Shown one piece after another: positions 9,286 through 17,800 of a stretch of 64,000 nucleotides of DNA (its first letter is position 1; every line of letters begins with the position of its first letter). Source of the DNA: M3007 sp964630705 (GTDB lineage: Bacteria; Bacteroidota; Bacteroidia; Chitinophagales; Saprospiraceae); assembly GCA_964630705.1 (NCBI GenBank), contig CAZVZH010000001.1:18656-82655 (forward strand), in the 5' to 3' direction. Both the position numbers and the translations under genes were made by a program. The notes below the pieces were generated by a model. The model was not told where the DNA came from and searched no databases. It was given only the letters and a program-made list of their open reading frames with translations.

Positions 9286-10255
9286 AATACTGCTGCTACG
9301 GCTGAGTTCTATTGGCGATATCGTGCTGACCACCCCGGTAGTCCGCTGCCTGAAACAACAAACCGGGGCTGAAATACACTTTCTCACCAAACAGGCCTTC
9401 CAGTCGGTACTTGAGCCTAACCCTTACCTGGACCGGCTGCATTTTTTTCAAAAAAAACTGGATGAGGTTCTGCCGGTATTGCGCCAGGAGCGCTTCGACT
9501 GGATTATCGATCTGCACGGAAATTGGCGCACCTGGCGGATCAAGTGGGCGCTGCGCCGACCGGCACGCACCTTTAACAAGCTCAATTTGGAAAAATGGCT
9601 GCTGGTGCGTTTCGGCATCAACTGGCTGCCTGACCGGCATATTGTCGACCGTTACCTGGAAACAGTAGCCCATCTGGGCGTGCAGTACGACGGGCATGGG
9701 CTGGATTATTTTATTCCTGCAGCCGCCGAAGTAAATCCCGCCGAAGTTCATCCCATCCTGGAAAACGGAAACTTCGTGGTATTCAACATCGGCGCTAACC
9801 ACGCGACCAAGCGCCTTCCGGACGATCAAATTACGGCTATTTGCCGGGCCATGGAGCGGCCGGTAGTGCTGCTCGGCGGCAAGGCAGAAATGCCGGCAGG
9901 CGAGCGGATCGCAGCGGCTGCCGGCAACCGGGTGGTCGATTGTTGCGGCCGGTTGTCTTTGCACCAATCGGCTTCCATGATCCGCCAATCGGCCCAGGTG
10001 ATCAGCCACGATTCCGGGCTGATGCACATTGCGGCGGCCCTTGGAAAGGACATCATTTCTGTTTGGGGCAATACCGTGCCTGCGTTCGGCATGTACCCGA
10101 AATATCCGGATGGCGTCGATGGTAATACCAGTATGGAAGTGGCCGGCTTGCCGTGCCGACCTTGCTCAAAAATCGGCTACACACAATGCCCTAAAGGCCA
10201 TTTCAAGTGTATGCGCGAACAAGATATTTCAGCTATTTTGGCCGCCGTAAAATGA
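9278..10255 (+). CDS. Glycosyltransferase family 9 (heptosyltransferase-like)
   Basis: 325 residues. The N-terminus MTKILLLRLSSIGDIVLTTP is the classic GT9/ADP-heptose LPS heptosyltransferase start. The C-terminal half has the donor-binding region VISHDSGLMHIAAALGK and VWGNTVPAFG. It probably adds a heptose or related sugar to lipopolysaccharide core on the inner-membrane cytoplasmic face. The start ATG lies inside the kup 3' end (8-base overlap). The acceptor and sugar are not determined. Confidence 0.9.
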   Translation: MTKILLLRLSSIGDIVLTTPVVRCLKQQTGAEIHFLTKQAFQSVLEPNPYLDRLHFFQKKLDEVLPVLRQERFDWIIDLHGNWRTWRIKWALRRPARTFNKLNLEKWLLVRFGINWLPDRHIVDRYLETVAHLGVQYDGHGLDYFIPAAAEVNPAEVHPILENGNFVVFNIGANHATKRLPDDQITAICRAMERPVVLLGGKAEMPAGERIAAAAGNRVVDCCGRLSLHQSASMIRQSAQVISHDSGLMHIAAALGKDIISVWGNTVPAFGMYPKYPDGVDGNTSMEVAGLPCRPCSKIGYTQCPKGHFKCMREQDISAILAAVK

Positions 10256-10382
10256 CCGGAAGCAACCAAAAGCCCTTATTTAACAAAAACTGGTCCGGGG
10301 GGTGGGAAGCGTTTGCCAATTTTGCGCTATTTTTCGCGGTGCTTCCTTACTTAATCCGGTTTTATCAAAACTCAACAAATAT

Positions 10383-11456
10383 ATGCGCAGCAAAAAGCTA
10401 CTCCTTCTTTCCTTCGTCCTGCTTGCTGGTACCGCCTTGCGGGCCCAGGATATTCACTTCACCCAGTTCTACATGTCGCCCATGACGCTCAACCCTGCTT
10501 TCGCCGGCAAGTTTGAGGGGACCGCCCGAATCGGCGGCATTTACCGCGGGCAATGGGCGAGCATCATGAATGCCGCCAGAGATCAGTATAAAACGCCGTC
10601 GGCTTGGGTGGATGCTCCGATTATTCAGGGCTTCCGGCGGCGCGATTGGGTTGGCGTCGGCTTCATGTTGTTTCAGGACAAGGCAGGCTCGGCAGCGTTG
10701 GTGCACAGTGCAGCCAAACTGGGCGTTACGTATCACCTCGGCCTGGATAAAAAAGGAAACACGGTATTGTCGATCGGCGGCCACTATGGCGGCGAACAGC
10801 GCAAGGTGGATAAAAACAAACTGCGCTTCGAAGACGGCATTTTGGCCGCGCAGCCCGGACAACTGACGGGCCCAAGTATTGAGGACGGCCGTGTTCTGGG
10901 CGACGCAAAATACACCGACATCGATCTGGGTATCGTGTTGTCGTCGCGGTTAAATAAGACCATGGACTTCAACATTGGTTTTTCCATGTACCACTTGCTC
11001 GAGCCGAATTATGCCCTGGTAGGCAGCGCCGGCTCCAACCCGGGGCCCAACCCGGCGCCCCAGCAAGGTGTATCGAAGATTCCGCGGCGCGCCGTGGCAC
11101 ACGGGCAGTTTAATGTTAAACTGAATGACAAATGGGATGTCAGCCCGCGGTTTATTTTCCAAACCATGAGTGGAAACGATGAAATCATGGTGCAAGGCCT
11201 GGCGGGCTACTTGTTCAACCCGGAAAAAGACATCACCTTGAACATGGGCCTGGGCTACCGGCTTTCCGACGCCCTGAATGTATTGCTGGGCATGAAAGTC
11301 AAAGACCTGACAGTCGGCCTGGCTTACGACATCAACACCTCCGACCTGCGCACGGTGAGCAATTACCGGGGCGGTTTTGAAATTGCCGCCAATTATATCA
11401 TCAAAATTTACAAGCCGGCCGTTGTCAAACCCAAAGTATTGTGCCCGCGCTTCTAA
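10383..11456 (+). CDS. PorP/SprF family T9SS outer membrane protein
   Basis: 357 residues from the ATG at 10383, where the signal peptide starts (MRSKKLLLLSFVLLAGTALRAQ). The mature N-terminus DIHFTQFYMSPMTLNPAFAG is the hallmark of the PorP/SprF family, which forms 14-strand-like barrels linked to T9SS and gliding adhesin export. The C-terminal region shows alternating beta strands ending in KPKVLCPRF. An in-frame upstream ATG at 10302 was rejected because it places a charged segment before the signal. The PorE-like gene follows 62 bases later, the usual partner arrangement. Confidence 0.92.
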   Translation: MRSKKLLLLSFVLLAGTALRAQDIHFTQFYMSPMTLNPAFAGKFEGTARIGGIYRGQWASIMNAARDQYKTPSAWVDAPIIQGFRRRDWVGVGFMLFQDKAGSAALVHSAAKLGVTYHLGLDKKGNTVLSIGGHYGGEQRKVDKNKLRFEDGILAAQPGQLTGPSIEDGRVLGDAKYTDIDLGIVLSSRLNKTMDFNIGFSMYHLLEPNYALVGSAGSNPGPNPAPQQGVSKIPRRAVAHGQFNVKLNDKWDVSPRFIFQTMSGNDEIMVQGLAGYLFNPEKDITLNMGLGYRLSDALNVLLGMKVKDLTVGLAYDINTSDLRTVSNYRGGFEIAANYIIKIYKPAVVKPKVLCPRF

Positions 11457-11518
11457 GCCAAAAACGAGCATTTTTCCTACAGCTGCGGCCTGCCGCACTG
11501 GCATCCAATTCGATAAAT

Positions 11519-13558
11519 ATGAAAACCTGCAACATACTTTTATTCTTTAGTTTCCTTTTTGCCAGCCTCCCGCTTTTCGCGCAACCCCTCAACCGCTCCA
11601 CACCCGACGCCATGCTCAAGTCGGCCCGGGAAGCCGAAGCAACGGGCAATCCTTATGCCGCGCTGGAGTATTATGAAGACTTGTACAAAGACACCAAAAA
11701 TCGCGACTATAACATTAAGATCGCGCTGCTCAATTTTCAATTGCGCGACTATGCCCGGGCGGAGCGGCTGTTGAGCCGGATCGTTGCCCGTGACCGCCGC
11801 AATGAATTTACGGAGTTGAAATTCTGGTATGCCATGGCCCTGAAGCACAACGGCTCTTACGCCGATGCGGAGGACATGTTCAACCTGTTTATCGCCGAGT
11901 CGACCGATTCGGCAAGAGTTGCCATCAGTAAAAATGAAATTGCGGGCTGTCGCCTGGGCCGAAAAGCCAAGCAGCCCGACAATTTGACGGTGACCAACCT
12001 GGGTAAAAAAGCCAACAGCCCACAAACGGAAGCTTCCCCCTCGTACAGCGGCGGCGAGCTCTATTTTTCCTCGGTTGCCGCCAAAGATGTGATTGTACTC
12101 GACGGCAAAGAAGGCGATTGGTTTGCCAAGATCTATACGGCAACGCCAGCCGGTCAAACTGGCGAGTACAACACTCCGGTAGTACTCGGCACACAAATCA
12201 ACCGCGAAGATTGGCACCAGGGGAACGTCAGCATCACTGCCGACGGTCAAACCATGTATTTTACCCGTGTGCAACTGGAAAACAATTACGTCAAGGAAAG
12301 CCGGATTTTCTTTTCCCGAAAAGGAGCAGACGGCTGGAGCGCCGCCAACGAGGTATCGGGTGTGAATGGCGACTACATTGCTCAGCACCCTTGTGAGGGC
12401 GAATTGTTTGGCGAAAAAGTGCTGTTTTTCGTCGCCAACCTGCCCGGCGGATCCGGCGGTTTTGATATTTATTACGCACCCAAGAAATCGGAGGGCGTGT
12501 TTGGCCTGCCGGTCAACCTGGGTCAGGTCGTAAACACCGCCGGCGATGAAGCCAGCCCGTTTTATCAGGACGGCAAATTGTACTTCAGCAGCAACGGTCA
12601 TCCCAGCCTGGGTGGGATGGATGTGTTTCAGAGCCAGTGGAATGGCGCTGTGTGGTCGGCGCCGACGCCACTGCCGGCCGGCATCAACACCAGCCTCGAC
12701 GATCTGTTTTACACCCGCGCCGCTGATGGCATGAGCGGATTTCTGGTGAGCAACCGTCCGGGCCCCAACAACCTGAAGAGCAAAACCTGCTGCGACGATA
12801 TTTATTTCTGGGAGTTTGCCCGCATCAAGGTAGAACTCCTGGCAACGACCTTCCGGGTACGCCGCAAAAACGAAAGCAAAAACCCGCCGCTGGAAGGCTG
12901 CACCGTCCAGGTAATCGATGTTTCGGATAAAGACCCGCTGACAGTAGAAACCAAAACCAATTCCGCTGCCAACGACTTTTCGTTCACCCTGCAGCCCGAC
13001 CGCTCCTACGTGGTCATTGCCGAACGCGAAGGCTTCCAACCCGACACGGTAACCTTCAATACAACCGGGGTGAAAAAGTCTACTTCCGTGGAGAAAAAAA
13101 TGACGCTCCGCACCAAGCGGCCGCCAAAGCCGCGCGTGGTAAAACGCGACGAGCCGATCCGCCTGAACCAAATTTATTACGACTTCGACAAGGCGGATAT
13201 CCTTCCGGATGCTGAAAAAGACTTGCAATTCCTCGTCGATCTGATGAACCGCTATCCGGACATGAAAATCGAGCTCTCGTCGCACACCGATGCTCAAGGC
13301 CGCGACGATTACAACGAACGCCTTTCGCAACGGCGCGCCGACAGCGCAAAAGCCTGGATGGTCGCCAAGGGTATTGTTGCCGATCGTATTGTCGCGGTCG
13401 GTTATGGTGAAAAATTCATCCTGAACCGCTGTAAAAATGGTGTGGAATGCCCGGACGATGAACACCGGTTCAACCGCCGGACCGAATTCAAAATTATTGC
13501 CGGGCCTACCAGTATTACTATCGAAGAAGAAGTACCGAACGACGAAGAGGGTAACTAG
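11519..13558 (+). CDS. PorE-like periplasmic protein: TPR, beta-propeller, carboxypeptidase-regulatory and OmpA domains
   Basis: 679 residues from the ATG at 11519 with a signal peptide ending SLPLFAQ. Domains in order: TPR-like helices (about 30-140), PD40/WD40-type beta-propeller blades (about 165-430, e.g. GELYFSSVAAKD, DGKLYFSSNGHPSLGG), a carboxypeptidase-regulatory beta-sandwich (about 440-525) and an OmpA C-terminal peptidoglycan-binding domain (about 545-655, IYYDFDKADI, LSSHTDAQG). This order and length match PorE of Porphyromonas gingivalis, which ties the T9SS to peptidoglycan. Many Bacteroidota carry several paralogues paired with PorP/SprF, so this may be an accessory copy for particular cargo. 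It is convergent with the type B cargo gene across a shared terminator. Confidence 0.88.
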   Translation: MKTCNILLFFSFLFASLPLFAQPLNRSTPDAMLKSAREAEATGNPYAALEYYEDLYKDTKNRDYNIKIALLNFQLRDYARAERLLSRIVARDRRNEFTELKFWYAMALKHNGSYADAEDMFNLFIAESTDSARVAISKNEIAGCRLGRKAKQPDNLTVTNLGKKANSPQTEASPSYSGGELYFSSVAAKDVIVLDGKEGDWFAKIYTATPAGQTGEYNTPVVLGTQINREDWHQGNVSITADGQTMYFTRVQLENNYVKESRIFFSRKGADGWSAANEVSGVNGDYIAQHPCEGELFGEKVLFFVANLPGGSGGFDIYYAPKKSEGVFGLPVNLGQVVNTAGDEASPFYQDGKLYFSSNGHPSLGGMDVFQSQWNGAVWSAPTPLPAGINTSLDDLFYTRAADGMSGFLVSNRPGPNNLKSKTCCDDIYFWEFARIKVELLATTFRVRRKNESKNPPLEGCTVQVIDVSDKDPLTVETKTNSAANDFSFTLQPDRSYVVIAEREGFQPDTVTFNTTGVKKSTSVEKKMTLRTKRPPKPRVVKRDEPIRLNQIYYDFDKADILPDAEKDLQFLVDLMNRYPDMKIELSSHTDAQGRDDYNERLSQRRADSAKAWMVAKGIVADRIVAVGYGEKFILNRCKNGVECPDDEHRFNRRTEFKIIAGPTSITIEEEVPNDEEGN

Positions 13559-13578
13559 TTCCGGTAGTTTTTTTAGGA

Positions 13579-13618
13579 AAAAAAGGAGCCCGTGCAGATT
13601 TACACGGGCTCCTTTTTT
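13579..13618. terminator. Bidirectional intrinsic terminator
   Basis: A perfect 16-base stem (13579-13594 with 13603-13618) starts with A6 and ends with T6, so it can stop transcription in both directions. It lies between the convergent PorE-like gene and the type B cargo gene. Confidence 0.88.
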
Positions 13619-13630
13619 AAAATCAAAAAC

Positions 13631-14719
13631 TCACCGGAACAAGGTAAAGGCCCCGGAAACAACCCTTTGTTGTCCATCTCCCAGGTCGTATTCCGCCCAA
13701 AAAACATACACGCCCGGTGGCGCGAGGCTACCTTTCCAGTAGCCGTCCCAACCGGCATCCGGATCGTCGGGCGGCAGGTTACGCCGTTCCCAAATGAGCT
13801 CGCCCCAGCGGCTGGCGATTTGCATGGTTTTAAAAACCTGCACGGCTTTTGCAGCGCTGAGGAAAAAACGGTTGTTGGGCCAACCGGCTTCCGGACTGAA
13901 AATATTGGGCGCGTATACCGGCACTTCGGGGTTTACCCGGATTTGGATTTCGGTGGTTACCTGACATCCGTTGGCGTCGGTGGCGGTTAGTTTAAGACTG
14001 GTATTTGCAAAAAACGGCTGACAAATGGGCAGGCAATCTGTTTGCGCACAGGGCAGGGTAGGGGACCATTCCAGCGCCACCGGGTGAAAACTAAACTCAG
14101 GGGCCAGGCACAAGGTATCGCCAGAGATCAAATTTTGATTGCCCCCAAGGTCAATTTGCAAGCTGGGAAAAAACAAATTGATCTGGACAATGGAATCGCA
14201 AGTATTAGGGCCGGCGCCGGAAAAAATTTCCACACCGGAGCGCCTGTTTTCATCATACCGGACGCCGTTTACCAGGATAAATGCCCCTGGACAAAGCGTG
14301 TCGGTTACAGTGGCGACCGGCGCCAAGGCAGGTGTAAGCCGGACCTGAATAATACTATCGCAGCCATTAGCAGCGCCGCCTTCTATGGTTTCTTCGCCTA
14401 AGGTAAAGCCGGCGTGATAGGGTTTGTTGTTGATCCATAGGGTGTCCTTGCCGCAGATTACCTGCTCGATTTTTAAAATGGCGGGCTGGAAAAACACTAA
14501 CCGCACCTCGATGATACTGTCGGCGCCGTTTGCCGCTCCGCCTGCGATCACCTCTGTACCGGTTGGATTATCGGGTCCGTAAAGGCGCCCGTTTACAATA
14601 ATAAGCTGGTTGCTGCAAAAGGTGTCGCGATAGAAAAAGGTCTGCGCGGTGGTTTGCAAGGCCGCAAAGCCAAACAAAGTAACCAGCAGCAGGCTGCGAA
14701 ATTTGAAAAATCGCCTCAT
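13631..14719 (-). CDS. Secreted repeat protein with T9SS type B (gliding-motility) C-terminal domain
   Basis: 362 residues with a signal peptide (LVTLFGFAALQTTAQ). Three repeats of about 65 residues share the pattern Cys, an (I/L)xVN or INN element, Gly-Gly-Ala and GxDSIIxVxL (residues about 25-205). Then comes a PKD-like section and the C-terminal type B sorting domain: YAPNIFSPE, SRWGELIWE, DAGWDGYWKG, PPGVYVFWAEY. The type B domain implies export by T9SS. The role of the repeats is unknown. It is encoded opposite the PorP/PorE pair. Confidence 0.88.
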   Translation of the reverse strand: MRRFFKFRSLLLVTLFGFAALQTTAQTFFYRDTFCSNQLIIVNGRLYGPDNPTGTEVIAGGAANGADSIIEVRLVFFQPAILKIEQVICGKDTLWINNKPYHAGFTLGEETIEGGAANGCDSIIQVRLTPALAPVATVTDTLCPGAFILVNGVRYDENRRSGVEIFSGAGPNTCDSIVQINLFFPSLQIDLGGNQNLISGDTLCLAPEFSFHPVALEWSPTLPCAQTDCLPICQPFFANTSLKLTATDANGCQVTTEIQIRVNPEVPVYAPNIFSPEAGWPNNRFFLSAAKAVQVFKTMQIASRWGELIWERRNLPPDDPDAGWDGYWKGSLAPPGVYVFWAEYDLGDGQQRVVSGAFTLFR

Positions 14720-14770
14720 GATTACTCCACGTAAGTTTTGACGGTTTTACCCTATGGTATTAGGGAAAAA

Positions 14771-14849
14771 GAACCGGCGCCTTCGGTACAGTAGTCCGTT
14801 CAGCAGCGGGTACACTGCCAAACAACGCGATGTATCGAGGCGCCGGTTC
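14771..14849. other. Long imperfect stem-loop between two minus-strand genes
   Basis: A perfect 12-base inverted repeat (14771-14782 with 14838-14849, core GGCGCC) is extended inward by a near match (cggtaca with tgtatcg), giving a stem of roughly 19 pairs and a loop of about 40 bases. It lies just downstream of the S74 fibre gene and upstream of the type B cargo gene. No T-run follows on the minus strand, so a classical terminator is not obvious. It could be an mRNA-stabilising or processing structure. Confidence 0.5.
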
Positions 14850-14861
14850 GTGCCTGGCAGA

Positions 14862-17800
14862 TTACTTCTCTGCCGAAGCCTTCAGTTGTTCAAACTGTTG
14901 CATCCGGGCTTCCAGGGCGCTCAGCCGCTGGAGCAGGGAATCGTTCGTTTGTTGCAAGGCAGCGATTTGCTGTTGTTGTTCCTGGATGGCTTTGATGGCC
15001 AGCACGCTCAAGCCGGCGTAGTTGACGCCGAGGTAGGATGTTCCGTCTTGAGCCGTAGTGGTTCCGATCATTTCCGGAAACAACTTCTGCACGTCCTGCG
15101 CAATAAAGCCGACCGACACTTTGCTGTCAGCAGCTTCCAGCTTGTACCGGTAGCTGACCGGCTCCAGCATCATCACATTTTTCAAGACCGGCGAAAGGCC
15201 GTAGATATCTTTTTTCAAGCGGCGATCCGAAGGCGTGTAAACGCCATTGGGGGCGAAAAAGCCAGCCGGTAAACCGCCGAGCAGGTTATTGTACAAAGCC
15301 ATGCCGCCGGTGCCGGCGTCTACGCGGAATTCCCAGAATGCGCCAAGGGTATTTTCAATCATCAGGCCGCCTACGGTGTTGTCGTGCATGACTTTAAACC
15401 GTGCATTGCCGGTGTTGATGCCGCCGGCGCCTACATTTCCCGTAACACCGTTGACGGTCAAGGTTTTTCCACCGGCCGTGGATAAAATGATCGTTGAAGA
15501 ATCGCTGGTATTTACAATAAAGGCATTATTGCTGGCTGTGATCGTAGCCCCAACGTTGGCGCCGTTGGCAAAACCAAGGGCGGGTTCATTGCCTTCGATG
15601 CGCACCGCCTGGCCGTTTGCCTTTACATGCAATTTGGTGGTGGGTGAGTTGGTGCCAACGCCTACGTTGCCGGTATTGCCATTATAAATATCCACGCCGG
15701 CGCCGGCCCAAAGCCCCACGCCAGCCGAGGTGATTACCGTATCCAGATTGACCTGGCTACTGGTGCCGCTGATACTGAGGATTTTGCCGTTCAGGATCAG
15801 GTTTTGCAGCTCGTTGTTTGGGTTGCTATCGCCGTCGCCGGTATTGGCGATGGTGAAATTCGGCGCTGTGCCGGTGATGCTGATGCCGGCGCCGGCGCTG
15901 TAGTTGTTGGCTGCCGAAGGAATAGGAACTTTCCCGCCGCCATTAGACAAAATGAGGGAGTCGCCTCCAGCCGACAACGACAGGGTTTGAATCTCGTTGG
16001 TTGGATTGCTGTCGCCGTCGCCAGTGTTGGTAATGGTGAAATTTGGCGCTGTACCGGTTACGCTAATGCCCGTACCGGCGGCATAAGTATTCGAGGGCGG
16101 AAGGGTAACGGTGCCGCCGCCATTCGAAAGCGTGAGGTTTTGGCCTGCCAGCGAAATGGTTTGCAATTCGTTGGTATTGCTCAGGTCGCCGGTGTTGGCG
16201 ATGGTGAAATTCGGCGCTGTGCCGGTGATGCTGATTCCGGCGCCGGCGGTGTAGTTGGCAGCGCCAAGGTCGTTGGCCGGCGTCCAGCCGGTACCGTTCC
16301 ACTTTAACACTTGCCCGACGGTTGCACTTTGCTGCGCCAGATGCAGGGGCGAAACCAGCGTGCCGTTGCCGGAAAATTCTGCTGACGACTCGACGGTCTG
16401 TACGCCCCAGTTGTCGCCAGTGTTATTGTCGTCGCCAGGGCCCCAAAAGGTGCCTTGCCATTTGAGCACCTGACCAAAATTGGCGCCCTGCCCGGCGAGT
16501 TCGAGCGGACTGGCGTTGGTGCCTTCGCCGGCAAACTCTGTGGAAGAAACAATGACTTGGGTGCCCCAGTTATCGGCGGGGCCGGTACCGATGTTGTCGT
16601 CGGCTGGCACCCAGGTGGTTCCATTAAATTTAAGCACCTGGCCACTGTTCGCGTTTTGCGGCGCCAGCCCGAGGGTGTTGCCTGCCGTGCCGTTTCCTTT
16701 GAGGGTGGCGTCGGTTTGGGCCGTTTGCGTCCCCCAGTTATCGGGGCCGGAGTCGTTGTCGTTTCCGGGCACCCAAGTGGTCCCGTTGAATTTCAGCACC
16801 TGACCATTGTTGGCGTTTTGAGGCGCCAAGCCGAGTGCATTGCCGGCGGAGCCGTTTCCTTTGAGGCTGGCATCGGTAGCGGCCGTTTGTGTGCCCCAGT
16901 TATCGCCGCCGATGTCGTTGGCCGGTTTCCAATCGTTGCCATCGTATTTCAACACTTGACCGATATTGGCTCCTTGGGGGGCTAAACCCAGCGGGAAGGA
17001 TGCCGTGCCGTTTCCTTTGAGGCTGGCATCGGTAGAGGCGGTTTGTGCGCCCCAGTCGTCGCCGCCGGTATTGTTGTCGTTTGCTGGCGCCCAGGTTGTT
17101 CCGTTCCATTTGAGCACCTGACCGTTGGCGGCATTTTGTTGGGCAATATTCAGTGGGCTTCCGGGTGCGCCATTGCCGCTGATGGTGGGGCCCACCTGTG
17201 CCACCTGAGTACCCCAGTTGTCGCCGACGCCGGTGTTATCGGCTGCCGGGGCCCAAGTGGTGCCGTTCCATTTGAGTACCTGTCCGTTCAGGGCGTTCAT
17301 TTGGGAAATTTTTACGCCATTGACGGCGCCATCCTGGAGTTTGGCATTGGTCACGGCGGCGTTGGCCAGTTCAAAACTGGTGACCACCGCTTGTTTGATT
17401 TGCAGGTTGTCGAAGGTTCCGGTGATGTCGCCGTTGGCAATAGTTGTCTCTGTAATATCGTCGAAAGGATTGATATCGCCATTGTTGGCAATCGTATAGT
17501 TATTGCCAGCAGCAATCACGTCGATGCCCACGCCGCCGGTAATGGTCACAGAACCAACGATGTCGGCAGCGGGCGCCCAGGTAGTGCCGTTCCATTTGAG
17601 CACCTGGCCATTGGTGGCGCTCATAGAGGCGATTTTATCGCCGGTTACAGCAGCGGGGGCGATTTTAGCTGTGTTCACGGCATTGTTAACCAGTTCGGGG
17701 GTACCTACTGCATCCGGTTTGATTTGCAAGTTGGAAAAGGGGCCGGAAACATCGCCATTAGCGACACTGCTGGTGGTCAAATCGTCGCTAGCATCCGTAT

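Noticed and set aside
10252..10485. A short frame starting with an ATGA overlap at the end of the GT9 gene
   Set aside because: It runs into the PorP-like gene in another frame, has a low-complexity end and shows no homology.
11540..13465. A 641-codon open frame on the minus strand opposite the PorE-like gene
   Set aside because: It has no recognisable domain and an implausible composition, and it lies wholly inside a well-supported gene with signal peptide and OmpA domain. It is a shadow of codon bias.
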